Shown here piece by piece: positions 14,610 through 21,262 of a stretch of DNA of 31,301 nucleotides. Origin of the DNA: a virus. Position numbers and translations under genes: made by a program. The stretch lies in IMG/VR virus record IMGVR_UViG_3300024518_000519, positions 1-31,301 of that record. One strand, written 5' to 3'. A model generated the notes under the pieces. That model saw only the letters and a program-made list of their open reading frames with translations, was not told where the DNA came from and made no database searches. Numbering within the stretch: position 1 is the stretch's first letter; each line of letters starts with the position of its first letter.

Positions 14610-15644
14610 ATGAGTCATGGAATAGAATTAACTAATGGACGCGCCAACATGGCATACACAGGTCGCACCCCTTGGCATAACCTTGGGCAAAACATCGAGG
14701 GAGCTTTTGATGCGGAGACTGCTCTGCGTGAAGCCAACCTTGATTGGGAGGTGGAGGTTGCTCCGCTTTTCTACGAAACACTTGAGAACCTCGACGAAAG
14801 TGGTTCCAAGCAATACATCAAGCACGTTAAGTCCGACAAGGGCCAGATCGTTCGCAGGGTTGATACCGGCGATGAGCTTGGTGTGGTTGGGCCTAAATAC
14901 TCGCCCCTCCAAAACAAGGATGCTTTCGCGTTCTTTGATGGAGTTTTTGGTGAGGGCAAGGCTCGCTATGAAACGGCTGGCTACCTTGGCAAGGGCGAGC
15001 GGATGTGGCTGTTGGCCAACATGACGGCCAACGACCCCATTGAGATCATTCCGGGGGATGAGGTGAACAAGTACCTCCTGCTCACAAACGACTTCACAGG
15101 GAGCTACTCGGTGCTTGGTTCATTCACTCCGGTGCGGGTGGTCTGCAATAATACGCTGACTGCCGCAGTTTCCTCCATCATTAAGGGGGGCAACACCGTC
15201 AGGGTGAAGCACGTTGGCGATGTGAAAAACAGGTTGCAGTTCGCCGGTGAGGTGCTTTCAGCCTCCGGGGTGTTTTACGATGAGGTCAAAAACCTCTTTC
15301 AAAGCTTCGCCAAGAAGCAACTGAACGGGGAGCAGACCCGGAACTACATTCACCTTTCGCTCTTTGATGACAACAAGGAGTCCAAGAGCCGAACCAAGAA
15401 GGTGGACATGGTTGAGGGACTGATGCACACGGGCCGAGGCAGCGACATCGCTGGGGTTCGGGGCACGGTTTGGGGTGCTTACAATGCGGTCACGGAGTAC
15501 GTTGACCACATCAAGGAGTACCGAGGCGGTGATGCCAAGAAGCTTGAGGCTTCACAGTTTGGCACAGGCCGACACCTCAAGACGAAGGCGCTCAAGCTGG
15601 GCGCAGAGATGGTGAGCTACGGCAAAGAGATCGAGCTTAACTAA
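14610..15644 (+). CDS. DUF932 family phage/plasmid protein
   Basis: The protein has 344 residues, with the ATG 4 bases after AGAAAGGAAC plus ACAA. The N-terminus (MSHGIELTNGRANMAYTGRTPWHNLGQNIE) and later blocks (VVGPKYSPLQNKDAFAFFD, DPIEIIPGDEVNKYLLLTNDFTGSYSV, FTPVRVVCNNTL, GRGSDIAGVRGTVWGAYNAVTEYVDH) match the widespread DUF932 / phage-plasmid-like protein family (also described as TIGR03299). These proteins are common in early regions of phages and on plasmids; their biochemical role is unknown, though association with recombination genes is usual, as here. It is full length and followed by a structured RNA element. Confidence 0.88.
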   Translation: MSHGIELTNGRANMAYTGRTPWHNLGQNIEGAFDAETALREANLDWEVEVAPLFYETLENLDESGSKQYIKHVKSDKGQIVRRVDTGDELGVVGPKYSPLQNKDAFAFFDGVFGEGKARYETAGYLGKGERMWLLANMTANDPIEIIPGDEVNKYLLLTNDFTGSYSVLGSFTPVRVVCNNTLTAAVSSIIKGGNTVRVKHVGDVKNRLQFAGEVLSASGVFYDEVKNLFQSFAKKQLNGEQTRNYIHLSLFDDNKESKSRTKKVDMVEGLMHTGRGSDIAGVRGTVWGAYNAVTEYVDHIKEYRGGDAKKLEASQFGTGRHLKTKALKLGAEMVSYGKEIELN

Positions 15645-15652
15645 GTAGATTC

Positions 15653-15735
15653 AAGGGTACAGGTTGGTTCGCTATTAAGATGCGAATGCGAGGCTCTCAT
15701 CCTCGCTCAAATCCCCGCCTGTGCCCTTCTTTTTT
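15653..15735 (+). ncRNA. tRNA-like three-stem structured RNA ending in a T tract
   Basis: A closing stem AAGGGTACAGG / CCTGTGCCCTT (15653-15663 with 15718-15728, 11 bp, one G-U) encloses two hairpins: TTCGC/GCGAA (15668-15672 with 15682-15686, 9-base loop) and GCGAGG/CCTCGC (15688-15693 with 15701-15706, loop CTCTCAT). The second resembles an anticodon arm (T before CTC, A after), and TCAAATCC that follows resembles the 3' half of a T arm, but the 5' half of a T stem is missing. GGGTACA to TGTGCCC spans 72 bases, a tRNA size. T6 at 15730-15735 makes the closing stem look like an intrinsic terminator. It lies in the gap between two early genes. It may be a decayed tRNA, a small RNA or an elaborate terminator. 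Confidence 0.5.
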
Positions 15736-15758
15736 AACCATTAACAGAAAGGAACAAA

Positions 15759-16205
15759 ATGAAGGAACACGAACTCAAAGAGTTGGATGATGAGATTACC
15801 AAAGAGACTGCCAAATACATGGCAACGACAACCGCCGCAGAGAGGGCCGAGGATGATTACCATCTGCAACGAGGATATGATGAGGCTACCTGCAGCGTGT
15901 GCAACACGCCGGTAAAGAGGTGGGACTCAGCCATTGAGTTGGGGATTGAAACAGGAGAACTTGAGGCTGGCCCAAACAGGTTTGTAATCAGGGATAAGCA
16001 TATTCGCTGCTCTCCAAGCAGGGCGCAACGAATCAAGCATCCTGACTTCCCGCCGGTAATAGATGAGAGGCCAGCCTTCGACATTAGGCTGTGGGAAGAT
16101 GCTGAGAAGCGTGAGCATTTTATTAAGTGCTACACGGAGGCTTGGATGAGAGTGCAAAACAACCACAACCCGCAAGAGTTTATGTACAAGAAAGGAATAA
16201 AATGA
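15759..16205 (+). CDS. Hypothetical early protein, unknown
   Basis: The protein has 148 residues and starts after AGAAAGGAACAAA. The first 55 residues are acidic and helical (MKEHELKELDDEITKETAKYM). A single CSVC (residues 46-49) with later Cys could bind a metal, but no complete zinc motif is seen. Near the end, DIRLWEDAEKREHFIKCYTEAW is helical. Its stop overlaps the next gene (ATGA). Family not recognised. Confidence 0.7.
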   Translation: MKEHELKELDDEITKETAKYMATTTAAERAEDDYHLQRGYDEATCSVCNTPVKRWDSAIELGIETGELEAGPNRFVIRDKHIRCSPSRAQRIKHPDFPPVIDERPAFDIRLWEDAEKREHFIKCYTEAWMRVQNNHNPQEFMYKKGIK

Positions 16206-16561
16206 ACGACGAATATGTTGATAACATCACAATGCCAGATGGCAGCGTTTGGCTTCAGTTGGGAGAGATTAGGAAATACAAGCCACACCCAAACAGCGAC
16301 CCCGAAAAGGAAGTACGAAAAGACCGGCGCATCTTCATTAAGTTGGACGAGATTGTAAGCGTAGGCTCAGGGGAAGAAAGGATCAAGGGGCCACAAGCGG
16401 AAGATGACACAAGGGCAGCGGTGGTGTTAAGCGGAGGGGAAACCATCAACGTGGAGACATACATCACCGAAACAATGGAAATCATCCAAGCGGCTACAAA
16501 GAAGCCGAGGGTGGAATATGAAAACAGCAAACACATAGTAATGAGAAAGGAACAAAAATGA
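16202..16561 (+). CDS. Hypothetical early protein, beta-rich
   Basis: The protein has 119 residues. ATG 16202 overlaps the upstream stop and follows AAGAAAGGAATAA, so it is preferred to an in-frame ATG inside the previous gene. Blocks such as RRIFIKLDEIVSVGSGEE and TRAAVVLSGGETINVETYITETMEIIQ read as a small beta barrel followed by a helix, similar in shape to small 'flagellar-FlbD-like' phage proteins in which a surface strand reads VVLSGGETINV. Function unknown. Its stop overlaps the next ATG. Confidence 0.7.
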   Translation: MNDEYVDNITMPDGSVWLQLGEIRKYKPHPNSDPEKEVRKDRRIFIKLDEIVSVGSGEERIKGPQAEDDTRAAVVLSGGETINVETYITETMEIIQAATKKPRVEYENSKHIVMRKEQK

Positions 16562-16848
16562 ACGAGATTAAATACAGTTATGCAGAGACGATGGAGAAAT
16601 TGATAACTCCCCGACTGAAATGGTTGGGGCAAGACATCACCCCTGAGAGTGGGGGGCTAGGTGTAAAGTCTTATGGGCCTCTCCCTGATGAGATTAGGGA
16701 CTACCTCATGGAAGCCGCCACCAAGGCAGACGAGAGGCTGAAACAGCAAGTGCCAGAGGTTGACCGGGTTGTGGCTAAAAAGTCAGACTGGTTGCCCGTC
16801 ATTAAGCCCATCACCACAAAGCTCCGGAAGATAGGAGGTGCAGAATGA
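16558..16848 (+). CDS. Hypothetical early protein, unknown
   Basis: The protein has 96 residues and the ATG follows AGAAAGGAACAAAA. It is charged and largely helical (PDEIRDYLMEAATKADERLKQQVPEVDRVVAKK), with a Lys/Arg-rich end. No motif is recognised. It is coupled by ATGA to both neighbours, so it is probably made with the surrounding early genes. Confidence 0.65.
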   Translation: MNEIKYSYAETMEKLITPRLKWLGQDITPESGGLGVKSYGPLPDEIRDYLMEAATKADERLKQQVPEVDRVVAKKSDWLPVIKPITTKLRKIGGAE

Positions 16849-17099
16849 GTAAACTTGACGGGTTCAGGATTTACAGCACCGCTGAAGGCAAGACTCGCTT
16901 GGTTTCAAAGTCGGAACCATTCAGGGAGTGGAGGGCCACGATGTGGCGATGTTCAATTGTTGACCTCTCCAAAGAGGTTTACAACGACCTTTGCTCTACC
17001 ACCCAAGAGGATTGCAGGGCGAAGGTGGAGAAAGCCAAGCGCAGGGGGTGGGCTGTCAGCAGTTCACCAAGACTGATCACCGGAAAGGATTCACAATAA
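16845..17099 (+). CDS. Hypothetical early protein, unknown
   Basis: The protein has 84 residues and the ATG overlaps the previous stop, with GGAGG at 16834-16838 just upstream. The protein is basic (FRIYSTAEGKTRLVSKSEPFREWRATMWRCS), with a second half of charged helix (CRAKVEKAKRRGWAVS). It has two Cys and no recognised motif. The next gene starts directly after its stop. Confidence 0.65.
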   Translation: MSKLDGFRIYSTAEGKTRLVSKSEPFREWRATMWRCSIVDLSKEVYNDLCSTTQEDCRAKVEKAKRRGWAVSSSPRLITGKDSQ

Positions 17100-17453
17100 A
17101 TGAAAAAGAATATTAACAAAAAGCTTGTATGCAATGCAAAAGCAATGCACCCTCTCCGGGTGTTAACCGACAATCGTTGCTTTTCAATATGGGGGGCTTA
17201 TGCCCTGTTTTCAGCAGGGCTGTGTGGTTGGCTGTTAATTTCCACGGCGGGGTGGGCGCTAACCATAGGCATCCTTGCCGTCCACATTGTCCCCTTATTG
17301 TGCCGCTTCAAGGCACCCCCACCCCGCCTGTCCTTTAACCCGTTTGGTGGAGGAGGAGATTTACTGAAGCCAGCGAGTGCTGGTGGAAGAATGGTGACGG
17401 AGGCCAAAGCCCCCGCCACCTCGCAGAAAGGAACAAACTTGCTGCGTAACTAA
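17100..17453 (+). CDS. Two-pass membrane protein, unknown
   Basis: The protein has 117 residues and starts immediately after the upstream stop. Residues about 29-47 (FSIWGAYALFSAGLCGWLL) and 50-67 (STAGWALTIGILAVHIVPLL) form two close hydrophobic segments, with a basic N-terminus and a Pro/Gly-rich C-terminal half. The last codons (KGTNLLRN) are encoded by a copy of the AGAAAGGAAC initiation cassette followed by an in-frame TTG, so the 3' end looks like a former intergenic leader. Early membrane proteins of phages often mediate superinfection exclusion or target cell division, but that is only a possibility. Confidence 0.55.
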   Translation: MKKNINKKLVCNAKAMHPLRVLTDNRCFSIWGAYALFSAGLCGWLLISTAGWALTIGILAVHIVPLLCRFKAPPPRLSFNPFGGGGDLLKPASAGGRMVTEAKAPATSQKGTNLLRN

Positions 17454-17476
17454 GCTGCAAAACAGAAAGTGAAAAA

Positions 17477-18265
17477 ATGAGTACAGAAACAAAAGAAGTA
17501 AGCAAGGAGAAAAGAGAACCGACAACCGTCAAGGAGCACATAAACAGCGAACTCTTTAGGGAAAAGCTAAGGGCAGCGTTGCCCAAGCATCTTACCCCGG
17601 AGCGTTTTGCTGGTGTGGCGTTGACTCAAATAAACACAAACCCCGGACTGCTCAACTGCACGCAGGAAAGCTTGTTCAAATGCCTGCTCCAGTTGGGGCA
17701 GATAGGATTGGAGCCAGATGGTAGGCGAGCGCACTTGGTGCCTTACGGCAAGGAATGCACCCTGCTTATTGACTACAAGGGCTTGGTTGAGTTGGCACTC
17801 CGTAATGGAGACGTTGCCCGAATACACGCTGATGTGGTTTACGAGTCAGAGATTGATGCTGGCGACTTCATCTACAATCGGGGCAAGGTTGAGAAGCACA
17901 ACAAATCGCTTATGCCCAACAGGGGCGCGGTGGTTGCGGCTTATGCCGAAGTTGAGTTTCTCAACGGATCAGCCAAAGCAGAGGTAATGACCCGCGAGGA
18001 AGTTGAGGCAATCCGCTCACAGTCCAAGGCTGGGAAAAATGGGCCTTGGGTCAACCATTGGAATGAGATGGCCAAGAAAACTGTATTCAGGCGGTTGGCC
18101 AAGTGGTTGCCCTTGTCTCCCGAAATCAGGGAGAACATGGAAGGCGATGACGATTCGCAGTTCTCTAAAATGAAACGGGTTGCCCCCGCTAGGCCAATGT
18201 TCAAGCAGATTGAAACTGAGGCCGACGAGGTGGTGGCTGAAATCAAGGAGGTGGCAAGTGAGTGA
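17477..18265 (+). CDS. recT: RecT-family single-strand annealing protein
   Basis: The protein has 262 residues. Family blocks are clear: LNCTQESLFKCLLQLGQIGLEPDGRRAHLVPYG, TLLIDYKGLVELALRNGDV, VVYESEIDAGDFIYNRG, VVAAYAEVEFLNG, VMTREEVEAIRSQSKAGK and PWVNHWNEMAKKTVFRRLAKWLPLS. RecT proteins coat single-stranded DNA and anneal complementary strands, usually together with an exonuclease. Here a RecB-like nuclease lies about 0.5 kb downstream. The upstream sequence is AGAAAGTGAAAAA. The end overlaps the following small coiled-coil gene by 8 bases. Confidence 0.93.
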   Translation: MSTETKEVSKEKREPTTVKEHINSELFREKLRAALPKHLTPERFAGVALTQINTNPGLLNCTQESLFKCLLQLGQIGLEPDGRRAHLVPYGKECTLLIDYKGLVELALRNGDVARIHADVVYESEIDAGDFIYNRGKVEKHNKSLMPNRGAVVAAYAEVEFLNGSAKAEVMTREEVEAIRSQSKAGKNGPWVNHWNEMAKKTVFRRLAKWLPLSPEIRENMEGDDDSQFSKMKRVAPARPMFKQIETEADEVVAEIKEVASE

Positions 18266-18455
18266 AATAAAACTTTTAAGGGAAGAGGTTGAATTGCGCG
18301 TTGCCCTTAAAGCTCTCAGGTCATCAGACATCCAGCAGTCTGAAGTTGATGAGTTGAGGAAAGAGGTTGTGCTGCTCCGGTGCCGAGTGGACGATAATGC
18401 TGACGATCTCAAAAAGATTCAGGAAACTCAAAATGAGCAAGGGGGTGACCGATGA
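18258..18455 (+). CDS. 65-residue coiled-coil protein, unknown
   Basis: GTG at 18258, preceded by AAGGAGGT at 5-base spacing, is the best start; an upstream ATG is buried in recT in another frame. The protein is almost all charged heptads (LLREEVELRVALKALR, VDELRKEVVLLRCRVDDNADDLKKIQETQ), predicting a dimeric coiled coil. It overlaps both neighbours. It could act as a RecT or nuclease partner; no family is known to me. Confidence 0.6.
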   Translation: MSEIKLLREEVELRVALKALRSSDIQQSEVDELRKEVVLLRCRVDDNADDLKKIQETQNEQGGDR

Positions 18456-18733
18456 GAAGAGACAACATCACACCTGTAAACCCCCGGCCTGAATTTATCC
18501 GGCTACAAAGGAAGGGACGGTGCTTTTACACAGGACTTGGACGCTCCAAATTAAGTGAGTTAATTATGCCCACAAAGGAAAATAATTACACACCTTTGGT
18601 TAAGTCGGTAAACCTCTGCACCAATGGAAAAAAGAGGGGGCTGCGCTTGATTGAGCTACAAAGCCTCTTTGATTATCTGCACGGAGAGGTTGAAAAGTTT
18701 CAATCGGAGATCAGGAAAGGGGGTGCCCAATGA
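18452..18733 (+). CDS. Small DNA-binding-like (excisionase/HTH type) protein
   Basis: The protein has 93 residues. The central pattern FIRLQRKGRCFYTGLGRSKLSELIMP..., then a KSVNLCTNGKKRGLRLIELQSLFDYL, matches small phage proteins in which 'YTG(L)xRSxLxxLI' is a recognition helix followed by a beta wing that ends in a 'GxRLI...SL..YL' helix, the MerR/excisionase-like layout. It may be a transcription factor or recombination accessory protein. It lies between recT and the nuclease gene with ATGA overlaps on both sides. Confidence 0.6.
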   Translation: MRRDNITPVNPRPEFIRLQRKGRCFYTGLGRSKLSELIMPTKENNYTPLVKSVNLCTNGKKRGLRLIELQSLFDYLHGEVEKFQSEIRKGGAQ

Positions 18734-19842
18734 GTGACGAAAGAAAAGGGTGCCCAAGTGCTTCAGGGTTTGAGCGATTGCTTGATTGCCCCGGAAGCTT
18801 CACGCTGAACAAGGAGGCCCCTGAGCAACCGTCATCACCGGCGGCAGCAAGGGGAACTCGCGTTCATGCTGGCTGTGCTGGGGAGGTGGACATTTCAACC
18901 CTCTCCCGTGATGAGCAACAAACGGTCACCGAGTTGCTGCAGCAGGAGGAAATCCTGCTTAATGAGTTCACGAACTCCACCTTCATCCCTTCAAGCCAGC
19001 AAATCGGAGGAGGCTACTCGGTTGAGGAGCAACTTACCGAAAAAAGGTTTTGGGCAAAGGCAACAGAGTCAGAGTGGAGCGGAAAGGCAGATCGCGTTTA
19101 TTTGCTACAAAAGGGCAAAGCAAAGATTGCCTTGGTGGTGGATTTCAAGTCCACACGATACACAACCGGTGCGGAGGAAAGCCTTCAGTTGGCGGCATTG
19201 GCGGCATTGGTTGATGCCCATTACAAGCGTGACCTAAGCGGTGTGCATGTTGCCTTGGTGTTTCCTGATGGATATGACAGGGCTTATTACGATGACGAAG
19301 CCCTTGAGTTGGCCGCTGATGAGTGCAAACAGTTGGTGGACAGGGCAACCATTACCTCCACGCAAAAGCGCACCCCCTCGGCTAGTGCCTGCAAATGGTG
19401 CGGGGCCAAGGCGATTTGCCCTGAAGCAAGGGGCCAGTTGAATGGGTTGGCCGTAAGGAAAACCACAGCAATAGCCCCGTCAGACTTGCCCGGACTGCTC
19501 AGGGTGAGTCAGGTGGCGAAGCTGATCATCAGGGACATTGAGGAACAAGCCAAAACCATTCTCAACAATGGAGGAACGGTGGAAGGCTGGGAACTCAAGC
19601 CGGGGCATACCCGGAGCAAGATAACAGACACCGAGGAGGTCTACCGCAGGGCGGCTATCCTTGGCATAGATGGTGAAGCCTTCTCAAAGCGAGTGTCCAT
19701 TTCTAAAAAGGAGTTGGATGCCTTGGTGCGGGAAGGGTTGGGTTACAAAGGAAAACAGGCAACAGAAACGGTGGCGAACCTCATCGAGGAATGCACCACC
19801 GACACGATAACTGCCGCATCATTAAAGGAGATTAAACAATGA
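18730..19842 (+). CDS. RecB-like PD-(D/E)XK exonuclease (DUF2800-like)
   Basis: The protein has 370 residues. Seen: the N-terminal CPSASGFERLLDCPGS block, RGTRVHAGC (His46), SGKADRV (Asp121), VVDFKSTR (Asp138, Lys140) and EESLQLAALA (Gln153), which are motifs of the RecB/Cas4 nuclease fold. Cys20 together with Cys221, Cys224 and Cys230 (CKWCGAKAIC) can ligate an iron-sulphur cluster as in Cas4/AddB-like nucleases. Proteins of this type are paired with RecT-like annealing proteins, resecting ends to give 3' single strands. The later half is helical. Coupled by ATGA to both neighbours. Confidence 0.85.
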   Translation: MSDERKGCPSASGFERLLDCPGSFTLNKEAPEQPSSPAAARGTRVHAGCAGEVDISTLSRDEQQTVTELLQQEEILLNEFTNSTFIPSSQQIGGGYSVEEQLTEKRFWAKATESEWSGKADRVYLLQKGKAKIALVVDFKSTRYTTGAEESLQLAALAALVDAHYKRDLSGVHVALVFPDGYDRAYYDDEALELAADECKQLVDRATITSTQKRTPSASACKWCGAKAICPEARGQLNGLAVRKTTAIAPSDLPGLLRVSQVAKLIIRDIEEQAKTILNNGGTVEGWELKPGHTRSKITDTEEVYRRAAILGIDGEAFSKRVSISKKELDALVREGLGYKGKQATETVANLIEECTTDTITAASLKEIKQ

Positions 19843-20144
19843 GCGAATACGACAACACAAACAAAGGGGTGCTTTTCCCCAACAGCTACAAAAACAAGTC
19901 AAACCAACCTGATGTAAAAGGAAACATAAACTTCAAGGGGGAGGACTTTAAGTTGGCAGGATGGATCAGGACTAAAAAGGACTCAGACGAAAAGTATTTT
20001 TCGCTTGTGGTCGAGGTGGAGGATGAGGTGCCAGAGGTGGCACAAGATCAAGACCCCATTGGGGAGGTGATGACTGCCCCCGCCCCCACCCCAATTGAGG
20101 GACTGCCCCCAAGTGAACCCGGAGGGGAGGATGTGCCGTTTTGA
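19839..20144 (+). CDS. SSB-like protein with DVPF tail
   Basis: The protein has 101 residues. The first 65 (GVLFPNSYKNKSNQPDVKGNINFKGEDFKLAGWIRTKKDSDEKYFSLVVE) resemble a short family with an OB-like beta core seen in phages and plasmids. A Pro/Ala linker then leads to the acidic end SEPGGEDVPF, like the DDDIPF peptide of bacterial SSB that recruits repair enzymes. It lies between the RecB-like nuclease and the RuvC-like resolvase. Single-strand DNA binding is inferred from the tail and context. Overlaps the next start. Confidence 0.6.
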   Translation: MSEYDNTNKGVLFPNSYKNKSNQPDVKGNINFKGEDFKLAGWIRTKKDSDEKYFSLVVEVEDEVPEVAQDQDPIGEVMTAPAPTPIEGLPPSEPGGEDVPF

Positions 20145-20602
20145 GCACCATTGCAATTGACCCCGGTAAGCGGGGAGGAATAGCTTATGACTTGAGCGGT
20201 GGGGAAATCCATTCGACCTCAATGCCTGAAACCCCCGGCGACATCCTTGATGTGCTGCGAACCATTCGTGCTTTGAATGGGCCAGACATTGAGTGTTACA
20301 TGGAGGCAATTGTTCGCTATGCAGGGAAGGAGCAAGCTGGAAGCCATGCCATAGTTTATGGGAGAAATTATGGATTCATTGAGGGATGCGTGCAGGCGCT
20401 TGGCATCAGGCTTCACTTTGTCCGACCCCAAGTTTGGATAAAGGCGTTGGGGCTGGGAACCAAGGGAGGGTCAACAAATACGGAGTGGAAGAATAAGCTA
20501 AAGGCCCACGCGCAAAGGTTGTTCCCGGCAGAAAAGGTTACATTGATGACCGCTGATGCCCTTCTCATTCTGGAATACAGCAAGGGGGTGCGCCATGAGT
20601 AA
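20141..20602 (+). CDS. RuvC-like Holliday junction resolvase
   Basis: The protein has 153 residues from TTG 20141, which follows GGAGGGGAGG and overlaps the upstream stop. The RNase H-fold acidic residues are visible: Asp7 (AIDPGKRGGIA), Glu55 (CYMEAIVRY) and Asp139 (LMTADALLILEY). These match the metal-binding residues of RuvC-type crossover junction endonucleases. It would resolve branched DNA during phage replication or before packaging. Unusual start codon, otherwise complete. Confidence 0.8.
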   Translation: MSTIAIDPGKRGGIAYDLSGGEIHSTSMPETPGDILDVLRTIRALNGPDIECYMEAIVRYAGKEQAGSHAIVYGRNYGFIEGCVQALGIRLHFVRPQVWIKALGLGTKGGSTNTEWKNKLKAHAQRLFPAEKVTLMTADALLILEYSKGVRHE

Positions 20603-20927
20603 ATACATAGCCGAGCAGTTTCCTTTGCCTTTTGGTGAGGTTTACCCAAGCTCTCCCGGTTACAAGAACAAGGACAAAGATGGGCCAAGCCGAAAAGCTG
20701 CCATTTCAATTAAACCCCATGCTCTCAACTTGCGAGAGAAGTGCTTTCGCGTCATCAGCCAGATACCAATGACGGCAGATGAAACGGCTGAAACAATTGG
20801 CAAATCTATTTTGTCAGTTCGTCCAAGGATTGCCGAGCTTGCAAAGCTTGGAAAAATTGAGGACTCAGGTGGGCGCAGGGCAAATGAGAGCGGAAAGGTT
20901 GCAACAGTATGGAGGAAAAAAATATGA
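20595..20927 (+). CDS. Winged-helix DNA-binding protein
   Basis: The protein has 110 residues. ATG 20595 lies 8 bases inside the resolvase end and is preferred over an upstream in-frame ATG. Residues about 46-108 (LREKCFRVISQIPMTADETAETIGKSILSVRPRIAELAKLGKIEDSG...ATVWRKK) have the helix-turn-helix plus wing pattern, with SVRPRIAELAKLG as the recognition helix. The first 45 residues are loosely structured. Such proteins accompany phage replication genes, but whether it acts as regulator or helper is unknown. Confidence 0.65.
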   Translation: MSKYIAEQFPLPFGEVYPSSPGYKNKDKDGPSRKAAISIKPHALNLREKCFRVISQIPMTADETAETIGKSILSVRPRIAELAKLGKIEDSGGRRANESGKVATVWRKKI

Positions 20928-21262
20928 CAAAACTAAAATTAGACGCACAAGGATTGCTCTCTGATGCCAGCATGGTGCTTTTAACCCTGTCCGAATTAGG
21001 GTGCTTCATTCGATTGAAGTGCCACTACTGGAGGGAGGGAGTGCTTCCTGCTGACACGTTAAGCCTTGCCAAGCTGGCGGGTTGTTCGGTTGGACAGTTT
21101 CAAGATGTTTGGCCAAAGGTCGGCCAGCACTTTGAGAAAACAGAGGTGGGGACTCTCTCCTGCCGTGAACTGGATGAGGCCCGACAGAAGGCAGAGGCAA
21201 AAAGCGACAGGATGCGAAAGGTCGCCAATGCAAGGTGGAAAAAGAAGGAGGTTGTGGGATGA
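20924..21262 (+). CDS. DUF1376-like short paralogue
   Basis: The protein has 112 residues. ATG 20924 overlaps the winged-helix stop, with GGAGGA 7 bases upstream, so it is chosen over the ATG at 20909. The core DASMVLLTLSELGCFIRLKCHYWREGVLPADTLSLAKLAG aligns with the N-terminal domain of the next gene (RVALLTLEEEGAYIRLLCYCWKNGELPNDMEQLAKLIG), so the two are tandem paralogues. A basic end follows (DRMRKVANARWKKKE). DUF1376 proteins occur in phage replication modules. It may be a regulator or initiation factor. Confidence 0.7.
   Translation: MTKLKLDAQGLLSDASMVLLTLSELGCFIRLKCHYWREGVLPADTLSLAKLAGCSVGQFQDVWPKVGQHFEKTEVGTLSCRELDEARQKAEAKSDRMRKVANARWKKKEVVG

Noticed and set aside
15653-15728. Complete functional tRNA
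   Set aside because: The 5' half of the T stem is missing, the spacing between acceptor and first arm is wrong and no CCA is encoded, so it is listed only as tRNA-like.
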